Source of the DNA: SIG607 sp045586405
GTDB taxonomy: Bacteria; Bacillota; Clostridia; Oscillospirales; Acutalibacteraceae
Direction of reading: 5' to 3'
Assembly: GCA_045586405.1 (NCBI GenBank)
Contig: JAZNAG010000019.1
Location: 1-36,217 of the forward strand
Length of the DNA stretch: 36,217 nt
Of this stretch, positions 14,233-22,434 are shown piece after piece. A program made the position numbers and the translations under genes. Numbering within the stretch: position 1 is the stretch's first letter; each line of letters begins with the position of its first letter. The notes below the pieces were generated by a model. The model was given only the letters and a program-made list of their open reading frames with translations. It was not told where the DNA came from and did not search any database.

Positions 14233-15249
14233 ATGATAGAAGTATCCTCTCTTTCTAAAAGATACGGCTCTCATCTGGCGGTTAAGGATGCATCTTTCAG
14301 CATCAAAAAGGGTGAAGTTGTAGGTTTCCTCGGTCCTAACGGCGCAGGTAAATCTACGATTATGAATATCCTTACCGGTTACCTTTCTTTAACACAGGGC
14401 AAGGTAGAAATTGACGGTTTTGATATTATGAGCGACCCTGAACTTGCTAAAAAGAGAATCGGCTATCTGCCTGAAATACCGCCCCTTTATCTTGATATGA
14501 CGGTAAGAGAATATCTTTACTTCATTTACGATTTAAAGAAGGTAAAATTTCCAAGAGGTCCTCACATAGACGAAATTATCCGACTTGTGCGCATTACTGA
14601 GGTTTCAGAGCGTCTTATTAAAAACCTTTCAAAAGGTTACCGTCAGCGTGTAGGTATTGCAGGCGCGCTGGTGGGCAACCCCGACGTACTTATTCTGGAC
14701 GAGCCAACCGTTGGTCTTGACCCCAAGCAGATTATAGAAATTCGCGACCTTATTTCAAAGCTTGGTAAAAACCACACCATTATTTTGTCTTCTCACATTC
14801 TTTCTGAGGTGCAGGCGGTATGTAAGCGTGTTATCATCATTAACCGCGGTCATATTATTGCCGACGACACCCCCGAAACACTTTCGAAGAACCTTTCTTC
14901 CGACCATTCACTTGTTGCCAGAGTGACAGGCAAAGAGGAAGACGTTATAAGCGCTATACAGAGCGTAAAAAATGTTGACAGCGTTGAATGTATGGGCGAG
15001 CTTGAAAAGGGAAGCTGTGATTACAGAATTTTCCCTGTTGAAAATGCTGATATAAGAAACGACCTTGCAAAACGCATTTGCGAGAAGAACAAAATCGGTC
15101 TTTTGTCCCTTACCAGTAACGAGCTGACCTTAGAGCAGATATTCCTGCGACTGACCGGTGAAGATGAAATGAGCAAATACTTTGAAAAGCAGGAAGAAAA
15201 AGAGGCTTTAGACCTTGAAACAAGCCGTGAAAGTGAGGAGGAAAACTAA
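14233..15249 (+). CDS. Gld-like ABC transporter ATP-binding protein
   Basis: A 338-residue ATPase. Walker A GPNGAGKST is at 34-42, signature LSKGY at 132-136 and Walker B VLILDE at 152-157, followed by ILSSHILSEVQAVCKR. After about residue 220 comes a 110-residue extension (ARVTGKEEDVISAIQSVKNV...) like that of GldA/NosF-type subunits, with an acidic tail. The stop overlaps the permease start at 15249. It powers the four-gene complex that follows. AAGGAGTG precedes the ATG. Similarity to GldA does not imply gliding: non-motile Clostridia carry such operons. Confidence 0.93.
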   Translation: MIEVSSLSKRYGSHLAVKDASFSIKKGEVVGFLGPNGAGKSTIMNILTGYLSLTQGKVEIDGFDIMSDPELAKKRIGYLPEIPPLYLDMTVREYLYFIYDLKKVKFPRGPHIDEIIRLVRITEVSERLIKNLSKGYRQRVGIAGALVGNPDVLILDEPTVGLDPKQIIEIRDLISKLGKNHTIILSSHILSEVQAVCKRVIIINRGHIIADDTPETLSKNLSSDHSLVARVTGKEEDVISAIQSVKNVDSVECMGELEKGSCDYRIFPVENADIRNDLAKRICEKNKIGLLSLTSNELTLEQIFLRLTGEDEMSKYFEKQEEKEALDLETSRESEEEN

Positions 15250-15953
15250 TGGTTGCTATTTATAAAAGAGAAATGAAGGCTTACTTTACTTCTCTTATTA
15301 CCTATTTCTTTTTCGCCGTATTTTTTGCGGTACAGGGGCTTCTTTTCAGTTATCTTTTCCAAAACGGAAGCACCACAATATTTGCAATTCCCTTTGCATA
15401 TCCGATGTATCTTACTATTTTCCTTATTCCGCTTCTTACTATGAGAACAATAAGCGAGGATAAAAGACAAAAGGTTGACCAGGTTCTTCTTACCGCTCCC
15501 GTTTCGATGGCTTCGGTAGTGCTTGGCAAGTTCTTTGCTTGTCTGAGTGTTTACGGTATAGCCATTTCACCCCTTCTGATTTATCAGGTTATAGTGGCTT
15601 ACTTTGCAAACGTTAACTGGCTTCTTTTCATTTATGCAATTCTGGGCACTCTGCTTTTGGCAGCCACCCTTATTGCTTGCGGTATATTTATTTCCTCTCT
15701 GACAGAGAGCACCGCACTTGCCGCCGTGCTGACCGTAGGCGCAAACATTTTTCTTATGTTTATAAAATCTATAGTTTCAATGATAGGTATAGAGTGGCTT
15801 ACCGATATAACCGACGCTGTAGGTCTTATGGACAGATATGCAGCCTTTGCAGACGGTGTATTCAGTATTCCCGACGTAATTTACTATCTTTCTTATATAG
15901 TTGTATTCATATTCCTCACCGTGCGCAGTGTTGAAAAGCGCAGATGGGCATAA
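15249..15953 (+). CDS. Gld-like ABC transporter permease
   Basis: A 234-residue membrane protein with six hydrophobic helices. It starts MVAIYKREMKAYFTSLITYFF, typical of GldF-like ABC-2 permeases, and includes FLIPLLTMRTISEDKRQKVDQVLLTAPVS, the cytoplasmic coupling loop of that group. GAGGAGG-type ribosome binding sequence lies before the ATG, which overlaps the ATPase stop. It should pair with the ATPase upstream and the large GldG-like subunit downstream. Confidence 0.92.
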   Translation: MVAIYKREMKAYFTSLITYFFFAVFFAVQGLLFSYLFQNGSTTIFAIPFAYPMYLTIFLIPLLTMRTISEDKRQKVDQVLLTAPVSMASVVLGKFFACLSVYGIAISPLLIYQVIVAYFANVNWLLFIYAILGTLLLAATLIACGIFISSLTESTALAAVLTVGANIFLMFIKSIVSMIGIEWLTDITDAVGLMDRYAAFADGVFSIPDVIYYLSYIVVFIFLTVRSVEKRRWA

Positions 15954-15967
15954 AGGAGGGGCGAAAA

Positions 15968-17611
15968 ATGAAAGAAAAACTAAATGCTGTTATAAAATCG
16001 GTTGTTTCCTTCTTCCCCCAACTTTTTGGCTATGTTTTTGGAAGGAAAAGTGAAAAAATCAAAAACAAGCATCTTTTTAAACGCGGCGGTTACGCCGTGG
16101 CTATTATCGCCCTCGTTATAGCGGCGGCTATAATAGTAAACCTGCTTGTTGGTTTTCTTGCAGACAGAATCACTCTTGAGTTTGATATTACCTCGGAAAA
16201 GAAGAATTCTATAAGCGAGGAAAACAAGGAATATATTAAGGCTGTTGAAAAAGATATAAACATTTTTATCTTTGCGTCTTCTGCCGAGGAATATTATAAC
16301 GGCGGTATGGCTCAGGCGGCACAGAACAAAATGTTCTATACCAACAACAGCGAATATTATTTCCAGACCACCGTACTTCTTGACCAGTACGTAAAGCTAA
16401 ACGATAAGATTACTCTTGAATATGTTGATCCCAACGGCACCGAGGTTGGCGCTATTATAAGTGAATACGGCACCAGCTATTCTTACGGTGATATTCTGGT
16501 TACCTGCAACTTTAAGGGAGAAGACGGCAAGGATATTAAAAACAGCCGAGCTCTTACCCTTGCAGATATTTATACCTGTACCGAGAATACCGAGTATGCC
16601 GCAATGGGCATTACTATGTATGAAATTGACGGAAGCAGTCTTGAAACCGCGCTTACCAGCGCTATTGCATCTGTAACAAGCGCAGAATCTTTAAAGGTTG
16701 GTTTTATTGCTTCTCACAGCAACTCGGACGCCTTTGAGCATTACAGAGATTTGCTGAAGATGAACAACATCACCATTGAAGACATCAACGATAAGCTTAT
16801 TACCGAAATTTCTTCTGACTATGATGCGGTTGTTATCGTGGCTCCTTCAAAAGACTTTGTTAAGGACGAGATTACTGCACTCAGCGAGTTTTTGGCAAAC
16901 GACGGAAAGCTTAACAAGAGCCTCCTGTTCTACGGCGATTCTTCTTACCAGAATCTCCCTAACTTCTACAACTTCCTTTCTGAATGGGGAATAGACGTTC
17001 AGCCGGGTATTGTGTTTGAAACAAACGATTCTGTAAGAGGTACCGACTATTCTACCTATATAAGTCTTTCCGCCTCTACAAAATTCCCCTTTGTCGGCGC
17101 AGGTCAGTATTTTGCCAGCGGATATAATATTGCTATGAGTGAAAATGACAGTAATTATGCAGGCAGAACTACCGAAACCGTACTTGCTACCAACGGCACC
17201 AGTGTTGTTGTTCCTATCGGCACAGACAACTCAAAGGCGCCCGGTGACGGTTATGAAATTTGCAAGATGTCTTCTTGTATTGTTTCAACCGAGTCTGAAT
17301 TCGTTGAAAATATACCTGCATACAGCAGAGTAATTGCTTTCTCAAGCGTAGACTTTATTTCAGAGCTTTATGCACTCAGCTACGGCAGTGTAATGGACTA
17401 TGACAAGCTTAATGTAGAGGTTATGCGTTATGCAACCGGCTCAAGAGACGTATCTATTGTCTTTGATGCAAAGACTATCGATTCTACCGCTGAGCTTTAT
17501 GTTGTTTCCTCTGCTTCAGCAAAGGTTATGCGTGTAATCTTTGCCGCAATTATTCCTCTTTTAATTCTTGCGGCGGCATTTGTTATATTCTTTAGAAGGA
17601 GAAACAAATAA
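15968..17611 (+). CDS. GldG-like ABC transporter auxiliary protein
   Basis: A 547-residue protein from ATG 15968, chosen because AAAGGAGGGG lies upstream; an in-frame ATG at 15944 sits inside the permease gene. It has one membrane helix near residues 40-65 (AIIALVIAAAIIVNLLVGF), a large outer domain with a DITSEKKNSISEENKEYIK start typical of GldG, an AHSNSD-like SHSNSDAFEHY segment and a C-terminal helix (about 520-542) followed by RRRNK. In GldG the outer domain is thought to help the transporter's export or anchoring function. The stop overlaps the next start by one base. Confidence 0.85.
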   Translation: MKEKLNAVIKSVVSFFPQLFGYVFGRKSEKIKNKHLFKRGGYAVAIIALVIAAAIIVNLLVGFLADRITLEFDITSEKKNSISEENKEYIKAVEKDINIFIFASSAEEYYNGGMAQAAQNKMFYTNNSEYYFQTTVLLDQYVKLNDKITLEYVDPNGTEVGAIISEYGTSYSYGDILVTCNFKGEDGKDIKNSRALTLADIYTCTENTEYAAMGITMYEIDGSSLETALTSAIASVTSAESLKVGFIASHSNSDAFEHYRDLLKMNNITIEDINDKLITEISSDYDAVVIVAPSKDFVKDEITALSEFLANDGKLNKSLLFYGDSSYQNLPNFYNFLSEWGIDVQPGIVFETNDSVRGTDYSTYISLSASTKFPFVGAGQYFASGYNIAMSENDSNYAGRTTETVLATNGTSVVVPIGTDNSKAPGDGYEICKMSSCIVSTESEFVENIPAYSRVIAFSSVDFISELYALSYGSVMDYDKLNVEVMRYATGSRDVSIVFDAKTIDSTAELYVVSSASAKVMRVIFAAIIPLLILAAAFVIFFRRRNK

Positions 17612-19152
17612 TGTCTGAGAATGAAAATAACAATATAAATGAAAACGGGCAGGAAAATATGACAGAAGAGAAAGATTTTGAAGAGTCTACCATATTTTCT
17701 GATCCTACCGAGCATACGGACAAGGGTAAGAAAGGCAGATTTTCACTTCTTAAAAAAATAATAGCCGCAGTTCTTTGCGTGGCCATTCTTGCATCCGGTA
17801 CCGTGCTTGTTGTAAAGCTTATCCCCGAAAAAGAAATTGAGCAGGTAGATATAAATCAGGGCGAACAGTTCCTTAATGTACCTGCAAATGAAGTAAGCAA
17901 AATAACCGTTTCTCACGCTGCGGGCAGTCTTGTTATAAATTCTGCTACGGTTGACGGAGAAAGCACATGGCTTCTTGACGGATATGATAACTCTCTTATA
18001 GACACGGCTTCTCTTGAGCAGATAGTCGGTTATGTTACCAATATGAAGGCGTACGGAAATTACGAGACCGATACACCTACAGATTACGGTCTTACCACTC
18101 CTCTTGTAAAGGCAGTGGTTATGGGCAAAACAGAGGGGCAGGAATATACCGTAACCTTTGGTAACAACACAGCAGACGGAACATACACCTATGTTCAGCT
18201 GTCAACCGAGCCGAGTAAGGTTTATCTTGTTCAAAAGGGTATTGCGGCAGGTCTTACTGTGGCGCCTCTTGACCTTGCTATAAGCACCGTTATTCCTGCT
18301 GTTGAAAAAACAGAGGCGAATTCAGGATACTTTACTTCTGACGGCACACTTACTACCTTTGACAGCCTGACACTCTCGGGCGGTGACTTCAAAAAGCCGC
18401 TTGTGTTTGTGCCCAACACCGATAAAACGTTTAACGAATATGCAACCTATATATGTACCTCTCCCTTGCTGAGAATGGCAAACGGTGTAGAAGATATCGT
18501 ACGGATTTTCGCAAACGGTCTGGCTTCTTCTTCGGTGGTTTCTTTTGACCAGTCAAGCGCCAGTCTTAAAAAATTCGGTCTTGATAAACCTATGTGGACG
18601 GTTACCATGAAGGTTGCAGGGGTAAACTACACCTACCGTATTACTCCTACCGACGAAACTCTTGTTGAATACTATGTTGCTTCTTCAACCGATAAAATGA
18701 TAAGAACCGTACCGGTAACCAACATTTCCTTTATCAGTAAGAAGGAAGCGGAATTCTACTACGGCTTTATGCTGGTTGAATCTATCAAAAGTATAAGCGA
18801 GTTTACACTGTCGGGTGAGGTTAACACCACCTTTGAAATACAGTATGACGAAGATAACGAAGAGTTCATTATAAAAAACGGCGGACAAAAAATTGTAGCC
18901 GATGACTTCCAGAGTTTCTATGCAGAGTTTATACAGACAACGGCAATAGATTTTGCTACTGTATCAACCTCATCAAAGCCACAGCTTACCATTACTATAA
19001 AGCATAACGACGGCAGTAAAGATACGGTGCTTACCTATACCAAGATAAGCGAAAGCCGTTATCAGTATACTTCCGGCGGTAAAGCAATGGGACAGATTCC
19101 ATCAACCGCTTATGACAGAATAGTAAAACAGATAAACAGGTTAATACCTTAA
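17611..19152 (+). CDS. DUF4340-domain protein of the Gld-like operon
   Basis: A 513-residue single-pass membrane protein. An acidic cytoplasmic tail of about 45 residues is followed by a helix near 48-68 and an outer part made of DUF4340-like repeats: DYGLTTPLVKAVV...YTVTFGNNTADGTYTYVQLSTEPSKVYLV, and again KFGLDKPMWTVTMKVAGVNYTYRI. DUF4340 genes commonly follow gldG-like genes, supporting one complex of ATPase, permease, GldG-like and DUF4340 subunits. Its role is not known; it may recognise substrate or bind the cell wall. It is the last gene, closed by a strong terminator. Confidence 0.87.
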   Translation: MSENENNNINENGQENMTEEKDFEESTIFSDPTEHTDKGKKGRFSLLKKIIAAVLCVAILASGTVLVVKLIPEKEIEQVDINQGEQFLNVPANEVSKITVSHAAGSLVINSATVDGESTWLLDGYDNSLIDTASLEQIVGYVTNMKAYGNYETDTPTDYGLTTPLVKAVVMGKTEGQEYTVTFGNNTADGTYTYVQLSTEPSKVYLVQKGIAAGLTVAPLDLAISTVIPAVEKTEANSGYFTSDGTLTTFDSLTLSGGDFKKPLVFVPNTDKTFNEYATYICTSPLLRMANGVEDIVRIFANGLASSSVVSFDQSSASLKKFGLDKPMWTVTMKVAGVNYTYRITPTDETLVEYYVASSTDKMIRTVPVTNISFISKKEAEFYYGFMLVESIKSISEFTLSGEVNTTFEIQYDEDNEEFIIKNGGQKIVADDFQSFYAEFIQTTAIDFATVSTSSKPQLTITIKHNDGSKDTVLTYTKISESRYQYTSGGKAMGQIPSTAYDRIVKQINRLIP

Positions 19153-19158
19153 ATAAAC

Positions 19159-19197
19159 AAAGACAAACACCCGAGGGACACTCGGGTGTTTGTCTTT
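19159..19197 (+). terminator. terminator of the Gld-like operon
   Basis: A 17-bp perfect stem: 19159-19175 with 19181-19197 (ACACCCGAG / CTCGGGTGT core) around GGACA, ending in TTT. Confidence 0.9.
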
Positions 19198-19216
19198 TAA
19201 GGGGTTTGAGGAGAGA

Positions 19217-19237
19217 GTTTCTCAAAAATTGAGAAAC
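19217..19237. repeat. perfect small inverted repeat in the gap before the SpoIIQ-like gene
   Basis: GTTTCTCAA, AAA, TTGAGAAAC. It has no T run, so it is not a terminator. Function unknown. Confidence 0.5.
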
Positions 19238-19330
19238 CGTCAAAGAGGGTTGCGGCTTCCCGTCTTCGACAATTATATTGTAAAATAAAATTTTTAAATT
19301 TTCGTGAACACAATTTGAATTTTTAAAAGT

Positions 19331-19358
19331 GAATATAATAGGAATTTTCGTCAAAACT
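19331..19358 (+). promoter_or_regulatory. possible sigma-F-like promoter of the SpoIIQ-like gene
   Basis: GAATA, 14 bases, then GTCAAAACT, which fits the sigma-F -10 GGnrAnAnT at all fixed positions but one. The expected start would fall close to the ribosome binding site, which weakens the call. Confidence 0.25.
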
Positions 19359-19375
19359 TTTATAGGGTGATAATT

Positions 19376-20053
19376 TTGAAATTCTATAAATCAAAAACAG
19401 CGAAATTTTTAGCGGGCAAAGGTTTTTATCTTGTACTGGCAGTGTGTATGACAGCAATGGCAATAGCGGTGTATTCGGCTCTTGACTCTGCAAATTTAGA
19501 AGAAGGCGGAGAGAGCAGCAGTATATATGAAACACCGTCTGAAATCGTGCCTCCCGTGGTTTCTGACCAAAGTGAGCCTCAGGAGGAAATTGACAACTTA
19601 GAGGAAGAAGACCAAGACCTGACCGAGCCTGCCGATGTGGAGGGACAGGCAGGATATTTCATTATGCCTGTTGAGGCGCAGGTAATTAAAAGCTATGACA
19701 GTCAGCATCTGCAGTACAGCGCAACCTATAACGATATGCGTCTGCACAAGGGTACAGATTTAAAACCCGTGGGCAGTAATGACGTTTTATCTGCAGGTAA
19801 AGGCATTGTGACAATAGTAGAGGAAAATACCGTTTACGGAAACGTTGTTACCATTGACCATTTTGACGGTGTTTTAATTCGTTATTGCGGAGTTAAAAAT
19901 ATTACCGTAAAGACTAACGACGAGGTAAAAGCAGGTGATATCTTAGGAGAAGTAGGGGTTGTAACCAACGAAAGCAGTGACGAGCTTCACCTTCACATTG
20001 AGGTGTTCAAAGACGGCAAAGACGTGAACCCCGAAGAGTTTTTCGGCTACTGA
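19376..20053 (+). CDS. spoIIQ: SpoIIQ-like M23 (LytM) protein
   Basis: A 225-residue membrane protein from TTG 19376, chosen because AGGGTG lies six bases before it; GTG 19367 is inside that site. A FLAGKGFYLVLAVCMTAMAIAVY helix (about 11-33) is followed by an acidic linker and a LytM domain. Metal residues are intact: His124 and Asp128 in HKGTD, and HLH at 205-207. SpoIIQ of the forespore meets SpoIIIAH of the mother cell to form the engulfment channel; the Bacillus protein has lost the catalytic residues while clostridial ones keep them. The short LytM-only layout with the KGFY helix supports SpoIIQ, but another M23 endopeptidase is possible. Confidence 0.75.
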   Translation: MKFYKSKTAKFLAGKGFYLVLAVCMTAMAIAVYSALDSANLEEGGESSSIYETPSEIVPPVVSDQSEPQEEIDNLEEEDQDLTEPADVEGQAGYFIMPVEAQVIKSYDSQHLQYSATYNDMRLHKGTDLKPVGSNDVLSAGKGIVTIVEENTVYGNVVTIDHFDGVLIRYCGVKNITVKTNDEVKAGDILGEVGVVTNESSDELHLHIEVFKDGKDVNPEEFFGY

Positions 20054-20057
20054 AATT

Positions 20058-20083
20058 AAAAGGCGGACACTCCGCCTTTTTTT
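20058..20083 (+). terminator. terminator of the SpoIIQ-like gene
   Basis: AAAAGGCGGA pairs with TCCGCCTTTT around CAC, followed by TTT; the next promoter's -35 begins two bases later. Confidence 0.85.
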
Positions 20084-20084
20084 G

Positions 20085-20113
20085 TTGACAACAAGTCTTT
20101 ACCGCGTTAAAAT
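20085..20113 (+). promoter_or_regulatory. promoter of the DUF4091 gene
   Basis: TTGACA, 17 bases, TAAAAT, placed immediately after the previous terminator. Confidence 0.8.
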
Positions 20114-20136
20114 TAAGAGGAACGGAGGCGGTAAAA

Positions 20137-21828
20137 ATGCTTGAAACCAAAGTAATTTCATCACTTGGCAAGGTGTTTCCCGACAAGGTGACAGGAGAAG
20201 AAATAAAGGAATATTCTGCCTTTTGCGACGAGCCTGTATCGTTTCAAATCGCTTTTAAAACCTCGGACAACGCTTTAAACAGAAGGTTTTATGTTGAGGT
20301 AGAAACCGATGCTCAGTACTGGGAAGAATATAAGGTTGGCTATGTGCCTGTTCTGCAGGCCGATAAACCTGAGGCTGACCAGTTTTTTGACAGCAAAGAG
20401 CCGGGAATTTTCCCCGATCCCTTGCACGAGAGAAAAACAAAGACAGATATTGTAACAATAAGCTACCCTTGGCTTGATTTACAGTTTGAGGAAAACCAGA
20501 CACAGCCCCTTAATGCGTCGAACGCCTGGCAGGCGCTGTGGTTTACTGTCGGTTCAAAGGAAAAACCGCTTTCAAAGGGTGTTCACGAGTTTACCGTTAA
20601 ATTCCGGCTTGCAGAGGATAAAAGAGTTTTAGCCACCAATACCGTTAAAATAGATGTAAACGGGTACTTGCTTGGCAAACAAAGTCTTGTATACACCGCC
20701 TGGTTCCACTGTGACTGTCTTGCTGACATATATAATGTAGAGATGTTTTCATCCCGCCATTTTGAAATAATGGAAAACTTTATAAAGGCGGCAGCTAAGA
20801 CGGGTATGAATATGATACTTCTGCCTGCCTTTACACCGCCCCTTGATACGCCTATCGGCAGAGAGCGTAAAACGGCGCAGCTTGTAGGGGTAGAAAAAAC
20901 CGAAAAGGGTTATGCTTTCGATTTTACCCTTTTCGAAAAATTTGTAAATATGTGCAAAAATGCGGGTATAGAGTATTTTGAGCACAGCCATTTATTTACC
21001 CAGTGGGGCGCAGAGTTTGCGCCAAAGGTGGTAGCAAAGGTAAATGGAGAATACAGGCGAATTTTCGGCTGGGAAACCAAAGCGGCAGGGGAGGAGTACA
21101 AAGAATTCCTTTCTCAGTACATAGCCGCATTAAAGCCGCAGCTAAAAAAACTGTCTATTGACGATAAAATATATTTTCATATATCCGATGAGCCTGCCAA
21201 GGTGCATTTGCCAACCTACAAAGAAAGCTCTAAAATAGCAAGACCGCTGCTTGAAGGCTACAAGGTATTTGATGCTTTGTCCCATTATGACGTATATAAA
21301 GAGTCGGACATTGACATTCCCGTTGTAGTTGAAACCAGCCCTGATATGCAGGATTTTCTTGACAATGTAAAAGATTTATGGGTATATTATACCGGCGGCG
21401 AAATAAAGAAGGGCGAGCCAAATCGACTTGTATCAACCATTTCTGTCAGAAACAGAAATTTAGGCATCAAAATGTATGCAAAGGGTGTAAAGGGCTTCTT
21501 GAACTGGGGTTACAACAACTATTATGACATACAAAGTCAGGGCGTAATTGATCCCAGAAACAACCCTTGCTGTTTTGCAAATTCTTCGGGTGGTTTCGTG
21601 GTTTACCCAAACTGCGACGGCACGCCCCTTATAACCCTTCGAATGAAGGTTTTTTATGAGGGTATAAACGATTATGAGGCTCTGCGCAGATTTGAGGAAA
21701 TAAAGGGCAAAGAGGAAGCCCGAAAGCTTATAGAAAAGCATTTTGGCAAGGTAGAATTTACCGGCTGTTTCTTTGACGAAAAGAAAATTTTCGACTTTAG
21801 ACGAGAGATGAACGAAATCCTTAAATAA
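20137..21828 (+). CDS. DUF4091-domain protein, glycoside-hydrolase-like
   Basis: A 563-residue protein without signal peptide. An N-terminal beta domain (about 1-190) is followed by a barrel-like domain with GMNMILLPAFTPP and the YFHISDEP motif, then a DUF4091 C-terminal part (VKGFLNWGYNNYYDIQSQG ... ITLRMKVFYEGINDYEALR). This layout is found in predicted glycoside hydrolases of gut bacteria; the acids in HISDEP are candidates for catalysis. The substrate is unknown and no transporter gene is adjacent. GGAACGGAGG lies before the ATG. Cytoplasmic location suggests it acts on imported oligosaccharides. Confidence 0.8.
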   Translation: MLETKVISSLGKVFPDKVTGEEIKEYSAFCDEPVSFQIAFKTSDNALNRRFYVEVETDAQYWEEYKVGYVPVLQADKPEADQFFDSKEPGIFPDPLHERKTKTDIVTISYPWLDLQFEENQTQPLNASNAWQALWFTVGSKEKPLSKGVHEFTVKFRLAEDKRVLATNTVKIDVNGYLLGKQSLVYTAWFHCDCLADIYNVEMFSSRHFEIMENFIKAAAKTGMNMILLPAFTPPLDTPIGRERKTAQLVGVEKTEKGYAFDFTLFEKFVNMCKNAGIEYFEHSHLFTQWGAEFAPKVVAKVNGEYRRIFGWETKAAGEEYKEFLSQYIAALKPQLKKLSIDDKIYFHISDEPAKVHLPTYKESSKIARPLLEGYKVFDALSHYDVYKESDIDIPVVVETSPDMQDFLDNVKDLWVYYTGGEIKKGEPNRLVSTISVRNRNLGIKMYAKGVKGFLNWGYNNYYDIQSQGVIDPRNNPCCFANSSGGFVVYPNCDGTPLITLRMKVFYEGINDYEALRRFEEIKGKEEARKLIEKHFGKVEFTGCFFDEKKIFDFRREMNEILK

Positions 21829-21833
21829 AGCAA

Positions 21834-21865
21834 AAAGACGGAAGTCCGAAAGGATTTCCGTCTTT
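21834..21865. terminator. bidirectional terminator
   Basis: AAAGACGGAAGTCC pairs with GGATTTCCGTCTTT (one G-U) around GAAA, between the convergent DUF4091 and marR-like genes. Confidence 0.8.
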
Positions 21866-21868
21866 AAT

Positions 21869-22318
21869 TTATTTTACGGCTTTTATACCGTCTTTGCTTA
21901 TGCGTTTAAGGTTGGCGGTTATGTTGTCCAGCGTTTCATAGAAAAAGGCTCGGTTTTCGTCACTTAGTTCTTTGCCTGCCGAGTCGGCAACAAAGCCGGC
22001 AAGTTTTGTTATATGACGGGCAAGTTTTTTGCCTTTTTCGGTAAGGGTGAGCAGAGCGCGGTATTTGTTTTCGCCCCGTCTTGTTACAAGACCTTTATCT
22101 TCCATTATTGAAACGAGGCGTGAAACGTCAGATTTGTCTTTTCCGCAAAGCTCACCAAGGTCGGCAGAGGTGATGCCGTCTTTATGGTTATACATAGCGG
22201 TAAGATAAATGGCGTGTGTGCCTTTAAGACCGTATTTTTCCATTTCGTCGCATGCTATTTTGTGCCAATAACGAGAAATCTGGGAAATAGCAATAGAAAA
22301 TTTTTCAAATCTGTTCAC
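21869..22318 (-). CDS. MarR-family transcriptional regulator
   Basis: A 149-residue winged-helix protein. Helices of the dimer surface flank the DNA-binding part GITSADLGELCGKDKSDVSRLVSIMEDKGLVTRRGENKYRALLTLTEKGKKL (about 49-100), with the wing at RRGENKYR. It starts at GTG 22318 with GAGGAGTTATAACA upstream. It sits alone between convergent DUF4091 and an EF-G-like gene, and its promoter carries a 16-bp palindrome, so autoregulation is likely. No ligand clue is available; the KDKSDVSRL helix resembles regulators of multidrug or aromatic-response type only loosely. Confidence 0.9.
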   Translation of the reverse strand: MNRFEKFSIAISQISRYWHKIACDEMEKYGLKGTHAIYLTAMYNHKDGITSADLGELCGKDKSDVSRLVSIMEDKGLVTRRGENKYRALLTLTEKGKKLARHITKLAGFVADSAGKELSDENRAFFYETLDNITANLKRISKDGIKAVK

Positions 22319-22347
22319 TGTTATAACTCCTCATAATTTCTACCTTA

Positions 22348-22388
22348 AGTATATTTTAAAAAAGTTGAAAAGTCAACAAATTTGTTGA
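22348..22388 (-). promoter_or_regulatory. promoter and operator of the marR-like gene
   Basis: On the minus strand TTGACT (22376-22371), 17 bases, TATACT (22353-22348). The perfect 16-bp palindrome TCAACAAATTTGTTGA (22373-22388) overlaps the -35, and GTTGA/TCAAC (22364-22377) forms a second inverted pair across it. Confidence 0.75.
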
Positions 22389-22402
22389 AAAATACAACAT
22401 TA

Positions 22403-22431
22403 AAAAGCCCGAAGTTTTTGCTTCGGGCTTT
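22403..22431 (-). terminator. terminator of the EF-G-like gene
   Basis: On the minus strand AAAGCCCGAAG and CTTCGGGCTTT pair around CAAAAA, followed by TTA. Confidence 0.85.
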
Positions 22432-22434
22432 AAA

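Noticed and set aside
19265..19271. TTCGACA, a perfect Spo0A box on the minus strand, 105 bases before the SpoIIQ-like gene
   Set aside because: A seven-base match is expected several times by chance in a window this size, and spoIIQ is not known as a direct Spo0A target.
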